Notes under the pieces: generated by a model
Database searches by the model: none
What the model saw: the letters and a program-made list of their open reading frames with translations, nothing else
What the model was told of the DNA's origin: nothing
Translations under genes and position numbers: made by a program
Shown: piece by piece, positions 17,185 through 26,290 of the stretch
How positions within the stretch are numbered: the stretch's first letter is position 1
Layout: each line of letters begins with the position of its first letter
Assembly: GCA_041391505.1 (NCBI GenBank)
Contig: JAWKNW010000020.1
Span: forward strand, 55,340-119,339
Direction: 5' to 3'
From: Rhodothermales bacterium
Lineage (GTDB): Bacteria; Bacteroidota; Rhodothermia; Rhodothermales; JAHQVL01
Length of the DNA stretch: 64,000 nucleotides

Positions 17185-18228
17185 TCAAACGACGGCCGCT
17201 TCGAGCAACGTGATCTGCCCCGACGCGGCGTCGATCGCGGCCTCCAGGCCCACCGGTACCGTAAACCGGTCGTCGATATGCCCGATCATGGCCCCGCTCC
17301 AGGCTGGAATACCGAGGGGTTTGATGTGCTGCTCGAGCACATCCTCCAGCGTGAACGAAGCATATCCGCTGTCCGGCTCGCAGTCCGTACACTTGCCGAA
17401 GACGAATCCGGCGAGTTGGTCGAGCACGCCGGCGAGCTTGAGCTGGGTGAGCATCCGGTCGATCCGGTACACGTCTTCGTCGATGTCTTCGACGAACAGG
17501 ATGCTGCCCTCCCACGCGGGCACAAACGGCGATCCGATGATCGAGGTGAGGACGGTGAGGTTGCCGCCGAGAAGGCGTCCGCGCGCCTGGCCCGGGGTGA
17601 TGACGTGGACGCGGTCCTTCATCTGCACGAGCGTGTCGTCCTGCCGCGTCGGGTTCGTCATGCGCACGGGTTCCGCCTCGAAGAGCAGGCGCTTGAGGTA
17701 GTCGGTGCTGTAGGTATTCCAGCGGCTGTTGCCGTTGGGTCCGTGGAACGCGACCAGCCCGGTCCGCGCCTGGATCGCGAGGAGCAGCGCGGTGATGTCG
17801 CTATAGCCCAGAAAGATCTTTGGATGCGTCCGGATCAGCTCGAAATCCAGATAGGGCAGCGTGCGTCCCGATCCCCATCCGCCGGCGAGCGCGAAGATGG
17901 CGTCGACCTCCGGATCGGCGAACATCGCGTTGATGTCGGCAGCGCGGTCTTCGTCGCGGCCGGCGAGATACCCCCAGCGATCCAGCATGTGCGCGCCAGC
18001 CTTCATCTTGAGGCCGAGCACCTCGATCACCTCCTGGAGGATCTCGATCTGCACCCGGTGATACGTCACGCCGGCGGGGCTGACGATGCCGACCGTGTCG
18101 CCTGGACGCAATCGGTTCGGTTTGATGGTCGGGCGGGTTTCGGGCATGAGGGGGCTCGTGGCCAGCGCCGGCGCGGCAAGGGCAGCCGAACCGCCGGCGG
18201 CCAGGAAGGCTCTTCGTGAGAGGGACAT
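17185..18228 (-). CDS. LD-carboxypeptidase, peptidase family S66
   Basis: Serine carboxypeptidase of the LdcA/MccF type; family members cut the L,D bond in murein tetrapeptides or deactivate microcin-like peptides. 347 residues with a twin-arginine-like leader (SRRAFLAAGG) and hydrophobic segment, so it is predicted to be exported, whereas classical LdcA is cytoplasmic. Nucleophile Ser143 sits in FLGYSDITAL, the oxyanion GGWGSGRT precedes it, and the C-terminal GHIDDRFTVPVG holds the catalytic His; the catalytic Glu is probably in LFVEDIDED. It begins 15 bp after the stop of the small membrane-protein gene upstream. Confidence 0.9.
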   Translation of the reverse strand: MSLSRRAFLAAGGSAALAAPALATSPLMPETRPTIKPNRLRPGDTVGIVSPAGVTYHRVQIEILQEVIEVLGLKMKAGAHMLDRWGYLAGRDEDRAADINAMFADPEVDAIFALAGGWGSGRTLPYLDFELIRTHPKIFLGYSDITALLLAIQARTGLVAFHGPNGNSRWNTYSTDYLKRLLFEAEPVRMTNPTRQDDTLVQMKDRVHVITPGQARGRLLGGNLTVLTSIIGSPFVPAWEGSILFVEDIDEDVYRIDRMLTQLKLAGVLDQLAGFVFGKCTDCEPDSGYASFTLEDVLEQHIKPLGIPAWSGAMIGHIDDRFTVPVGLEAAIDAASGQITLLEAAVV

Positions 18229-18243
18229 GCTCTAGCCGTTGGT

Positions 18244-19044
18244 TCAGGTGGTGCGGGTCCTGCCGGTCCGCTGTGCGGCGGTTTCCGAGGCCGGGGCATC
18301 GGGCGTATCGAGGCGTACGGCGGGTTCTGCGGACTCCGAGCGGGCGGCCACGGCCGTGCCCGCGGCGCGTTCCAGCGCGCGCCGGGCCACTTCTTCCATC
18401 TGCCGGCGCCGCGTTCGCGCCCAGCGGGGCAGCTGGACCATCGGAACCGACATCGAAGCCAGGCCGGCGGCCAGGAAAAAGGTCATCCCCGAAATCAGGC
18501 CCGCCTGTTTGATCTCGGGCATGATACCGGTCATCCACAGCAAAAAGAAAATCGCGCCCATGATGAACGCAAAAACCGCCATCGAAAAGCCGGCGCGGGC
18601 ATTGCCCTTGGTCGTGCGCATCCGCAGACGCCACCCCGCGTCGCTCGGCTCAACCGCCACGCGGAGGTTGCCGTTCGACCAGGTCCGCAGCGCGCCTTCC
18701 TCCCGGATGCGCCCCTGCGCCTCGAACGTGTCGCGCAGATCGGCCACCATCCTGCCCCACGCTTCATCGCTCATGGGCCCGGGCAGATCCGCGGTGTAGC
18801 CCACGCTCAGCGGCAGGCCAAGCAGCGATTCCCGAACGACCGAGCCTTCAGGCCGATCTAGATGGGCAGCCGCTCGCGCGATGAATTCGGGCGTGATGCC
18901 GGACTCGGCCCCGATGGCCTGCAACTCGGCAAGGGTGAGCCCTTCCGGCGACCCCGATTTGCTACGCGCCGTCTCCTGGGCGCGCGCGGCCTCCTCGAAG
19001 ATGGCCGCGATTTCCTTTTCGCTGTAGCGTCGGTCTTCGTGCAT
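18244..19044 (-). CDS. uncharacterised protein with two membrane helices
   Basis: 266 residues. The N-terminus (YSEKEIAAIFEEAAR..., then GLTLAELQAIGAESG, ITPEFIARAAAHL) is a short helical module found before membrane segments in proteins of several phyla; its function is not known. Residues 75-150 look like a beta-rich domain. Two hydrophobic helices lie near 154-172 and 182-203, and a charged, Ala/Arg-rich C-terminal tail follows. It lies between the secreted amylase (26 bp upstream) and the LD-carboxypeptidase (15 bp downstream) and is probably co-transcribed with both. No function is assigned. Confidence 0.7.
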   Translation of the reverse strand: MHEDRRYSEKEIAAIFEEAARAQETARSKSGSPEGLTLAELQAIGAESGITPEFIARAAAHLDRPEGSVVRESLLGLPLSVGYTADLPGPMSDEAWGRMVADLRDTFEAQGRIREEGALRTWSNGNLRVAVEPSDAGWRLRMRTTKGNARAGFSMAVFAFIMGAIFFLLWMTGIMPEIKQAGLISGMTFFLAAGLASMSVPMVQLPRWARTRRRQMEEVARRALERAAGTAVAARSESAEPAVRLDTPDAPASETAAQRTGRTRTT

Positions 19045-19070
19045 GTGGCGTGATGGTTCGAGGGTGCGGA

Positions 19071-22000
19071 CTATCGGGCGATGGTCATCGTGCGGGTCTG
19101 GCTCGTACCGCCGGCATCCAGCCGGTAAAAATACGTGCCGCTGGGTAGCGATACGCGTTCGAACGGCGCGAGATGCACGCCGGCCGCCTGGACGCCATCC
19201 ACCAGCACGGCCCGCAGGCGGCCGAGGATGTCGTACACCTCCAGCTTGACGGGACCGGCTTCGGGCAGCACGTAGCGAATCAAGGTGGCGTCGCGAACCG
19301 GATTCGGGTAGTTCTGATCCAGCAGGACGCCGGTCTGTGCGTCATCGTCCCCCCTCTCGACGCCGGTGTATACGGCGTTAAAAGGCAACGCCGGCAGCGC
19401 CGGCAGGTCGAACGCCACATCCTGTCCGCCGTTGGCGATGAGCACGACCGTCTCGAACGGATCGAGGGTGAGGTCGAACCCATCGAGCGCGTCGTCCACG
19501 AACGACGTCCCGCCGAAGAGGTCATGGTACACGACCGGTCCGTCGGTGGTCAGAGCCACGGCCGCCGTCGGGTTGAGGGTCACCGTCCGCGCCTCGCTCG
19601 AAAAGTTGATCGCCACGACCGCGTTTTCGTCGAGATAGGGTCGAACGAAGCTGTAGACCGCGTTGGCGGTGGACAGCGTCGTGATGTCCTGGGTCGAGAA
19701 GGCCGGAAACTGCGTGCGCGCATGCGCCAGCTGCTGGTGGAACCGGGCGAACGATCCGTTCAGCGCGGTCTGCCAGCTCACCGAGACGCGGCGCTCGTCG
19801 CCGGCGACGTTGCCGAAGTTCACCTCCTGGCCCTGGTAGATCATGGGGATGCCCGTCGTGGTCAGCAAAAATCCCGTGAGCGGCAGGATGCGGAGCGGGT
19901 TGCCGGCGATCACGTCCGACTTCGCGATCCGCTGCTCGTCGTGATTCTCCAGGAAGCGGAAATAGCGCGCATGCGGACCCGGCCAGAAGTCGCCGTTCCG
20001 GGCCTGGTTGTCGTAGTTCGCGATGTCCGGATAGGTGCCGCGGATGGCGTTGAAGTAGAAATTCCAGTCGTAGCCGGCGTCGATCCCTCCCTCGACCGGG
20101 GTGCCGTTGTCATCGTCGGCGTAATAGACCTCGGTGGAGAACCCGGTGCCGGCGATCTCGCCGAGCAGCCAGGCGTCGGGGCGGATGCGTTTCATGAGGG
20201 TGCGGATGGGCCGGCCGAAGCGCTCCGGTCCGTACCGCCGCCAGGGCCCCCAGTAGACGTCGAAGCGCCATCCGTCGATGTCGAATTCTTCGACCCAATG
20301 CGCGAGGATATCGAGAAACTCGGCCTGGAGGTCGTCGTCGTCCCAGTTCAGGTTGGCGAGGTCGCCGAAGCCGTCGTATTTGCGGTAGAGGTTGGCGCCG
20401 CCGGATGCCTGCCAGACCTCCGGCAGGTTCGGCCCCCGGCCGTCGAGGCCCCGGTTGTGATCGCTGGGCTCCACCTGGATGTAGGAGCCCGGCGGCGTGC
20501 CGCTGCCCCCTTGCTTGAGCGCATCCACCCACGGATGGGCCGGCGACGCGTGGTTCGGCGTGATGTCCAGGATGACCTTGAGCCCCAGTTCGTGCGCCCG
20601 GGCGACGAGCCGCTTGAAGTCGTCGTTCGTGCCCAGCTTCGGGTCAACGTTGTAGAAATCAATGATATTATAGCCCCCAGAAATCGGGTCCATAAACTGG
20701 TTGTTCATCACGGGCATGAACCAGAGCGTCGTGAACCCCATCTGCGCGATATAGTCGAGTTCCTCCGCGATCTGGTTGAATCGCTGGCCGGGGTTGGCTT
20801 CCGTGCCCGTCGCCTGGGGCCCGAAGCTGAGCGGGAAGATCTCGTAGACGACGGCACGATCGACCCACGCCGGCGTCTCGTCATAGGCCATCTCGCGGGC
20901 CGTCCCATCCTCTTCAACAATAACAGCTATTCGACGAAGCACCCCCTCGGGGTCTCCCCCGCCCATTGACCGCGCCTCGAGATAAATTTCGCCCGCGCCG
21001 GCGGTGCCGGACGCCGACAGGCCGGCGAACGAGACGCCGTCGACCGGCGCCGTGGTGGCGAGGCTGTCGATCGACCATTCGACCGCCAGGTCGGCCGGCG
21101 CGTTATCCGTCGGGGTGAGCAGCACCTGCCAGGCGCCGCCCGCGCCCTGCACATCGGCATCGACGTACACGCGATCCAGCGGGTGCAGCCGGCGCGTCAA
21201 CCGGAGCGTGTCGGATGCAAACGTCTCGCCGTCGACCACGGCCTCCAGCACGAGGGCATTTTCGCCGAGCGCGAGCGCCACGTCGGGCATGGCCACGCCG
21301 GCGGCAACCTCCACCGATTGCGGGATGTCGTTGACGTACAGCGTCGCCCCCGTCACCGTCGAGTCGATGCGGCCATCCTGCCGGGCGATCAGCGCGCGGG
21401 GAGTTACGGATTCGCGCACGGTGCGGAAGGCCGTCGTCGACCACGAGACGGGCCGCTGCAGGGCGCCGATTTCCAGCGAATCCTGCCGTCCGATCACGTC
21501 GCGGATGCGGATCTTGAACTGGGAGCCGGCTTTCACGAGCGCCGGCAGGTCATACCGGAAGACGCCCGTCTCCGCGTTGTAATACGGCATCCCGTCCCGC
21601 GCCACGCCGTTGATCCAGAAGTCGATGGCCGCGAGGGGTTGCGAGCCGAAGACGCCGGCGGATACCGCGTCGATCAGCCCGTCGGCATCTCCTTCGGTCG
21701 CCGGCTGGAAGACCATCGGGTCGGAGACGGTGACGACCGAATTGTTGTTCTCGGCCGGATTGAAGCGCGGATTGAGGGGATCGGTGATCCAGGCGTAGTC
21801 GGTGCCGGCGTCGTTGCGATGGATGTGCACCTTGTACTGGTACGTCTGGCCGACCTGGAGCGGCGTCGTATAGATCCACTGCCCCAGCGAGTCGACAAAC
21901 GTCATCAGCGACGCCGCATTCGTGGCGATCGCCCCGTTCGCATTCGGCCCCCAGTTGTTGAACTCGCCCGGCACGAAGGCGCGCACGATGCCGTCCGCCG

Positions 22001-22106
22001 GCGTGCCGAGATACCGGAACGTGACGTCGACGGACTGCGCCCGCGCGCCCAGCGGAAGCGCCAGCAGCGCCAGGATGGCAAAAAAAGCCGAATGAATCCG
22101 GTTCAT
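19071..22106 (-). CDS. large secreted GH13 alpha-amylase with N-terminal binding domain and T9SS sorting domain
   Basis: 1011 residues. A signal peptide (cut near ARAQS) is followed by a CBM48/E-set-like domain with the glycan-binding signature VPGEFNNWGPN (about residues 25-130), a second beta-rich region (130-400), and a GH13 catalytic barrel (about 410-830). Catalytic motifs are intact: VILDITPNHASP, GWRFDVYWGP (nucleophile Asp616), LLGEIAGTG (acid/base Glu650) and FLENHDEQR (Asp723). A beta domain follows, then a T9SS type A sorting domain from about 935 (QNYPNPVRDATLIRY...LPSGTYFYRL...MTIAR). Predicted to act outside the cell or on its surface on starch-like alpha-glucans, upstream of the TonB receptor and MalEFG importer. 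Confidence 0.93.
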   Translation of the reverse strand: MNRIHSAFFAILALLALPLGARAQSVDVTFRYLGTPADGIVRAFVPGEFNNWGPNANGAIATNAASLMTFVDSLGQWIYTTPLQVGQTYQYKVHIHRNDAGTDYAWITDPLNPRFNPAENNNSVVTVSDPMVFQPATEGDADGLIDAVSAGVFGSQPLAAIDFWINGVARDGMPYYNAETGVFRYDLPALVKAGSQFKIRIRDVIGRQDSLEIGALQRPVSWSTTAFRTVRESVTPRALIARQDGRIDSTVTGATLYVNDIPQSVEVAAGVAMPDVALALGENALVLEAVVDGETFASDTLRLTRRLHPLDRVYVDADVQGAGGAWQVLLTPTDNAPADLAVEWSIDSLATTAPVDGVSFAGLSASGTAGAGEIYLEARSMGGGDPEGVLRRIAVIVEEDGTAREMAYDETPAWVDRAVVYEIFPLSFGPQATGTEANPGQRFNQIAEELDYIAQMGFTTLWFMPVMNNQFMDPISGGYNIIDFYNVDPKLGTNDDFKRLVARAHELGLKVILDITPNHASPAHPWVDALKQGGSGTPPGSYIQVEPSDHNRGLDGRGPNLPEVWQASGGANLYRKYDGFGDLANLNWDDDDLQAEFLDILAHWVEEFDIDGWRFDVYWGPWRRYGPERFGRPIRTLMKRIRPDAWLLGEIAGTGFSTEVYYADDDNGTPVEGGIDAGYDWNFYFNAIRGTYPDIANYDNQARNGDFWPGPHARYFRFLENHDEQRIAKSDVIAGNPLRILPLTGFLLTTTGIPMIYQGQEVNFGNVAGDERRVSVSWQTALNGSFARFHQQLAHARTQFPAFSTQDITTLSTANAVYSFVRPYLDENAVVAINFSSEARTVTLNPTAAVALTTDGPVVYHDLFGGTSFVDDALDGFDLTLDPFETVVLIANGGQDVAFDLPALPALPFNAVYTGVERGDDDAQTGVLLDQNYPNPVRDATLIRYVLPEAGPVKLEVYDILGRLRAVLVDGVQAAGVHLAPFERVSLPSGTYFYRLDAGGTSQTRTMTIAR

Positions 22107-22121
22107 GATGTATCTGCGTTG

Positions 22122-22141
22122 ACGCCGAAGGGCATCGGCGT
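22122..22141 (-). other. hairpin upstream of the secreted amylase gene
   Basis: Inverted repeat acgccga/tcggcgt with a 6-base loop, centred about 25 bases upstream of the amylase start codon, in the 84-bp gap after the ASPIC-domain gene. No T-tract follows, so it is not an obvious terminator; it may affect mRNA stability or translation. Confidence 0.4.
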
Positions 22142-22190
22142 TTGTGGACAGGTTTACGCTGGAACACGATATCCCGGCGCCACCGGTTGG

Positions 22191-23921
22191 TCACCGCATG
22201 ACGATCGATCGTGTCCCAATCGTGGCGCCCGCACGCCATCGAATCAGGTATAATCCGGCAGGTAATCCAGCACGGGGCCATACGAGCCGATGCGATCCGG
22301 CCGGCAGGATACCAAAGGATTCCAAACGGACACGCCGGCCGAGCAGGTCAACGAGTTCTACCCGAACGTCGCCAGGCACATTGAGGGTGAACACGAGCGT
22401 AGCCGATTCCCTCATCGGATTCGGATATACCGACAGCTCCGTTCCAGGCGCCGGCGCCGGCTCCAGACCGACGTTTACCGCCCCGTCCTGAACCAGGGTC
22501 CAGCGCGTAGCGATGGGCAGATCCGTCAGTATCTGCCGCTCCCCGCCCGGCCAGAACACCTCGAGCGTGTCGAGGCGCGCCGCGCCGGCGAGGCCGATCT
22601 GCAACACGCCGGAGGATTGCGAGCAATAGCTGCTCCCGCCGTCGACGGTCCGATACCGGGCTACGCCGCCGGCCACGGCTCGGATCCGCGCGCCGACCGC
22701 CGACCGGTTCGCGCTGACGCCTTCCAGGCGGAGGGCGACGTAGTTGCCGGCGGCCGTTTCGTTGAGCAGCAGCCGGTTCTGGCCCGATTCGTCGGCCAGA
22801 AAGAGATCGACCCGGCCGTCGTTGTTGAAGTCTCCGGCGGCGACGCCGTACGTGTCGGTCGTCATCGCGGCGCCGGCGTCGGCGGCGACATCTACAAAGA
22901 CGCCGTCCCTGTTTTCATACAGAAAACTCGCGCGGCCATCGAACGAGGACGTATTCGCCAGAAAGAGGTCCTGGTCGCCGTCGTTATCGAAATCGGCGAA
23001 CACGACGCCCCAGGACATGCCATTGCGACCCGCGCCGGCCGCCGCGGTGACCTCCTCAAAGGTGCCGTCGCCGCGGTTCCGGAAGAGGTTGCCCTGGTCG
23101 ATATTGGTGACATACACATCCGGCCAGCCGTCGTTGTCGTAGTCGCCCCAGGCGACCCCCATTGAACTGCGGTCGACGGCGAGGCCGGCGGAGGCAGTGA
23201 CTTCGGTGAAGGGTGGAAAGCCGGTTGTTTGCCGGTAAAGCCGCGACGTCAGGTTGCCGTCGTGCACGGCGAAGAGGTCGAGCCGGCCGTCACGGTCGTA
23301 ATCGATCCAGGTGGCCTGCATGGCCCGCGAAAAACTGATGCCGGCCATGTTGGCGCTGGCGGATCGGTCCTCGAAGCGGATGCCGGGCTGGCCGGCGTTG
23401 CGGTACAGGCGGTCGATGGACTCGCGTGTGGCCACGAAAAGGTCGAGCCAGCCGTCGTTATCGTAATCGCCGAGCGTGGCGGAGCCCACCACGGCGAGGG
23501 AATCGATGCCGCTGGAGGCGGTGACATCGGTGAAGGTACCGTCGCCGTTGTTGGCGAAGAGCCGGCTCGTGTCGCCGGTGTAGGAGCGGACGCCGACGAA
23601 GAGGTCGGGGTCCCCGTCGTTGTCGAAGTCGCCCCAGAGCGGGTTGACGGCGTCGCCCGCGACGCGGACGCCGGCGCGGAGCGTCATCGGCTCGAACACG
23701 CCGGCGCCGAGATTTTTGAAGAGCGTCGAGCGGCCCTGGGAGGCCGCGAGGTACACATCGTCCCATCCATCCCCATCGTAGTCCGCCACGGCCACGCCAT
23801 GGCCGCCTCCGGCCGTCGCGACGCCGGCCTCGAACGAGGCGTCACGAAAGCGGATGCCCTGGGCCTGGATCGCCGAAACGACGATCAGACTGAAGACGAT
23901 ATGGAGGGATAGTGCGCGCAT
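22191..23921 (-). CDS. secreted VCBS/FG-GAP propeller protein with ASPIC/UnbV and T9SS domains
   Basis: 576 residues from ATG 23921, which begins a signal peptide (MRALSLHIVFSLIVVSAIQAQ). Seven VCBS-type repeats with Ca-binding loops follow (for example ADYDGDGWDDVYLA and GDFDNDGDPDLFVG), sufficient for a seven-bladed propeller. An ASPIC/UnbV domain spans about residues 385-480 (NYVALRLEGVSANRSAVGAR, YRTVDGGSSYCSQSS, VFWPGGERQIL). The C-terminus is a T9SS sorting domain (VYPNPMRESATLVF...LPAGLYLIRW). Surface or extracellular; ligand unknown. The start codon sits directly behind the T-run of a strong terminator-like hairpin (23922-23960), and no Shine-Dalgarno sequence is visible. Confidence 0.87.
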   Translation of the reverse strand: MRALSLHIVFSLIVVSAIQAQGIRFRDASFEAGVATAGGGHGVAVADYDGDGWDDVYLAASQGRSTLFKNLGAGVFEPMTLRAGVRVAGDAVNPLWGDFDNDGDPDLFVGVRSYTGDTSRLFANNGDGTFTDVTASSGIDSLAVVGSATLGDYDNDGWLDLFVATRESIDRLYRNAGQPGIRFEDRSASANMAGISFSRAMQATWIDYDRDGRLDLFAVHDGNLTSRLYRQTTGFPPFTEVTASAGLAVDRSSMGVAWGDYDNDGWPDVYVTNIDQGNLFRNRGDGTFEEVTAAAGAGRNGMSWGVVFADFDNDGDQDLFLANTSSFDGRASFLYENRDGVFVDVAADAGAAMTTDTYGVAAGDFNNDGRVDLFLADESGQNRLLLNETAAGNYVALRLEGVSANRSAVGARIRAVAGGVARYRTVDGGSSYCSQSSGVLQIGLAGAARLDTLEVFWPGGERQILTDLPIATRWTLVQDGAVNVGLEPAPAPGTELSVYPNPMRESATLVFTLNVPGDVRVELVDLLGRRVRLESFGILPAGSHRLVWPRAGLPAGLYLIRWRAGATIGTRSIVMR

Positions 23922-23960
23922 AAAAAGAAAACGGGGCGGCCAGGGTTGCCGGCCGCCCCG
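23922..23960 (-). terminator. strong intrinsic-terminator-like hairpin abutting a start codon
   Basis: On the minus strand, a perfect 10-bp GC stem (CGGGGCGGCC/GGCCGCCCCG, arms 23951-23960 and 23932-23941, 9-base loop) is followed at once by TTTTCTTTTT (23931-23922), then by the ATG of the next gene at 23921. It has the form of a rho-independent terminator for the carbohydrate-binding gene ending at 24102, but it also occupies the whole translation-initiation leader of the downstream gene. Confidence 0.8.
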
Positions 23961-24013
23961 CACACTATGTCTTCTCGACCGTAGACGCCGGTTTGCCGGC
24001 GTTGGAGCGGAGA

Positions 24014-24094
24014 GACCTCCTCTTGAATGGCTGTGCCAGACTGAGGGAGGCCCCTCCGCTACGCCGCGCAAAACGCGGCTCCGGTCGGGATGAC
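24014..24094. repeat. REP-like palindromic intergenic element
   Basis: The 180-bp gap between two T9SS genes contains, besides the terminator, a segment made of short GC-rich palindromes: acgccgg-tttg-ccggcgt just before it (23985-24002), ggaggcccctcc (24046-24057) and gccgcg-caaaa-cgcggc (24063-24079), ending ctccggtcgggatgac. This composition is typical of dispersed extragenic palindromic repeats. I see only one copy in the window, so repetition in the genome is unproven. Confidence 0.4.
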
Positions 24095-24101
24095 AATCTG
24101 T

Positions 24102-26147
24102 TTACTTCAACAACACCATCTTACGCGTGATGGTGGTACCGGAGGCCTGGAGGCGGTACAGGTACATACCGCTGGCGAGGTCCTGCGCGTCGAAGCCGAC
24201 GCGGTAGCTCGCGGCCGGCTGGACGGAGTCAACCAGCGTCGCCACGAGACGGCCCGTGAGGTCGAACACCTGCAGCTTCACATGCTCGGTAGCCGTGACG
24301 CTGTACTCGATCGTGGTGACCGGGTTGAAGGGGTTCGGGTAGTTGGCTTCGAGGGCGATCTTCGACGGCAGTTCGCCGTCGATGCGCTCGACGCCGGTAG
24401 CGACCGGGTTGGCTTCGAACGGCAGCACGCCCGAGACGAGGTAGACTTCCTCGGGGAAGGTCCACTCCGTCGGCCAGGAGCCATCGGCGTTCGGGGCGAT
24501 GTACCGCGTACGCCGGCGGCCGGCGTCATTGAAGCCGCCGCCCTGTTCGGAGGTATAGGTCTGGCCGCCGCCATACGAGTACTTGTACTGGATGGCGCCG
24601 AAGGTCGGCCCGTTGACCATGATCGAGCCGGTATAGAGACCGTCCTGATCGTCGTCCGTCAGGTTGATGGCCGTCGCGGTCGCCGGGAAGTTGCCGTCGG
24701 CATCGCGCGGCAGGCCCTGCGAGAACGCCCAGATCGGGTCGCCAAACTCGACCGTGACCGAGTCCGTGCCGGGCACGAACGGGGCGGCGTCATTGACGAG
24801 CGCGGAGTCCATCCGGACCTGGAAGGTCAGCTGGATCGCGTTACCGTCCGGGATGATGTTGCCCGGGAGCACGTCGTTGAAGAACTGCAGCCCGATGTCC
24901 TGTTCGGCGCCCGAGCCGAGGAAGGTGAAGCTGCGGTTCGCGCCCGTGGTCGAGATCGGTTCTTCCCAGCCGTTCGGCGGGGTTTCGCCAAAGGCGGTCT
25001 GGAACGTCTCGTCGTTGAAGTTGATGAAGTACTTGTAGGCAAACGCGGTATTCTGGAACGCCGTCACCGTAAAGGCGCCTTCGAAGAAGTCCTCACCCGG
25101 TACGCGCTGCATCTGGCAGATCGCGACGTTGGAGCAGCTCCAGTTGTTGAACTCCCCGCGCACTTCGAGCGAGTCGCCGCGGCCGCGGTCGTAGATGCCG
25201 ATCGCTTCGAGCGGCGTCATGTCGACGGCGAAGAGCAGCGTCGAGGAGACGCGCTCGGCGCCGGAGGCCGGCGTCGAGTTGCTGAAGTACGTCCAGTGCA
25301 GCGTCGTGTCGCTGGCCGGCACCGTGAAGTAGCGGTTGCCGCTCGGATCTTCGGACACGTCGCCTTCCCAGCCCACGACGGTGCTGCCGGCGGTTTCGTC
25401 GTAGTCCTCGAACACGAACTTGTAGAACTGCTTCGAGCCAACCAGCGAGGCCGGGTAATACGCCACGCCCGAGAACAGGTGCTGGCCCGGCTTGTTGTCG
25501 TCGGTCGATTCCTGCGCGAGCTGCAGCGTAGCGCCCCAGTCGAGCGGACCCGTCGTCGTGAAGTCATCGCCGCGGACGCCGACGACGAGGCTGTCGCTCG
25601 TGACGTCGTAGTTGGCGTTGACGGCCGCTTCGGTGTTCATGTAGACGCGGAACCATACGGCCACCGTGTCTTCCTTGCTCTCGAACGGACGCCAGTCGTA
25701 CGCCTTGTCGTCGCCCTTCTCGAAGAAGTGGAGCGTCAGGGTCGTATCGTTGGCGCCGGCGGCCAGCTCATGGTTGCCGCCGTCTTCCCAGCCGCCAATT
25801 CCCGAGCCGCCGTTTTCCGCCTGGTCGGAGTAGAATTTGAACGCCATGTTGGAGGTATCGGCCAGCTGGAAGCTGACCTCCCAGTAGTCGCCGCCGACAT
25901 TCATCGGTTCGAGCGTGGAGGCATCGCCCCACGCAATGATGTTGTCGTCAGGCAGCGTGGTCGCCATATCGACCCCATCGAGGGCGCCGCGAACCTGGAT
26001 CAGGCTCTCGATGCTCGTGGTGTCGGGCAGCGACGCCGTGTTGAGCCGCAGCGTAACCGTACGCTGCGCCGCGGCCGTCTGGGTGATGCCTGCTGCCAGA
26101 AGCAACAGCACCAGCCACCGACCACATGTCTTCGTAAGTGATTGCAT
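24102..26147 (-). CDS. secreted multi-module carbohydrate-binding-like protein with T9SS sorting domain
   Basis: 681 residues, signal peptide cut near TAAAQ. Four successive beta-sandwich modules of about 120-140 residues can be recognised from recurring patterns (F/Y-x-F-K-x, F-x-DY, D-T-T-L-x-F/W). The third carries RGEFNNWSCSN, the same G-x-F-N-N-W signature as the N-terminal domain of the secreted amylase, typical of CBM20/CBM48-like starch-binding folds. The C-terminal ~75 residues are a type A T9SS sorting domain (ANYPNPFNPVTTIEY...LASGMYLYRL...MVLLK). I infer a surface glycan-binding protein doing the work SusE/SusF do in Bacteroides, though it has no lipobox. It is the last gene before the strong terminator at 23922-23960. 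Confidence 0.8.
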   Translation of the reverse strand: MQSLTKTCGRWLVLLLLAAGITQTAAAQRTVTLRLNTASLPDTTSIESLIQVRGALDGVDMATTLPDDNIIAWGDASTLEPMNVGGDYWEVSFQLADTSNMAFKFYSDQAENGGSGIGGWEDGGNHELAAGANDTTLTLHFFEKGDDKAYDWRPFESKEDTVAVWFRVYMNTEAAVNANYDVTSDSLVVGVRGDDFTTTGPLDWGATLQLAQESTDDNKPGQHLFSGVAYYPASLVGSKQFYKFVFEDYDETAGSTVVGWEGDVSEDPSGNRYFTVPASDTTLHWTYFSNSTPASGAERVSSTLLFAVDMTPLEAIGIYDRGRGDSLEVRGEFNNWSCSNVAICQMQRVPGEDFFEGAFTVTAFQNTAFAYKYFINFNDETFQTAFGETPPNGWEEPISTTGANRSFTFLGSGAEQDIGLQFFNDVLPGNIIPDGNAIQLTFQVRMDSALVNDAAPFVPGTDSVTVEFGDPIWAFSQGLPRDADGNFPATATAINLTDDDQDGLYTGSIMVNGPTFGAIQYKYSYGGGQTYTSEQGGGFNDAGRRRTRYIAPNADGSWPTEWTFPEEVYLVSGVLPFEANPVATGVERIDGELPSKIALEANYPNPFNPVTTIEYSVTATEHVKLQVFDLTGRLVATLVDSVQPAASYRVGFDAQDLASGMYLYRLQASGTTITRKMVLLK

Positions 26148-26208
26148 GGATATGGGATGGTTTGGTTGTGGTTAGGGATTGGCCAGACGCGGCATGCCGC
26201 GTTTGCCG

Positions 26209-26290
26209 TTCAAGGTTGGAGGTTCAATGTTTAAGGCAGGCGATGGCATCAGCCGACCTTGAACCTTGAACCTGAAACCCTGAACCTTAA
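26209..26290. repeat. heptamer repeat element with inverted arms
   Basis: Five 7-bp units on the plus strand (accttga, accttga, acctgaa, accctga, accttaa; 26256-26290) face an inverted partial copy (ttcaaggttggaggttcaa, 26209-26227) across a 28-bp spacer. The whole element fills the gap between the PorV-like gene and the carbohydrate-binding gene. Similar heptads occur at 31198-31225. Confidence 0.65.

Noticed and set aside
24090..26141. A 683-codon plus-strand open frame opposite the carbohydrate-binding gene
   Set aside because: Shadow frame; the minus strand has a signal peptide, an FNNW motif and a T9SS domain.
26209..26290. CRISPR array
   Set aside because: The units are only 7 bp and contiguous, without unique spacers or cas genes.
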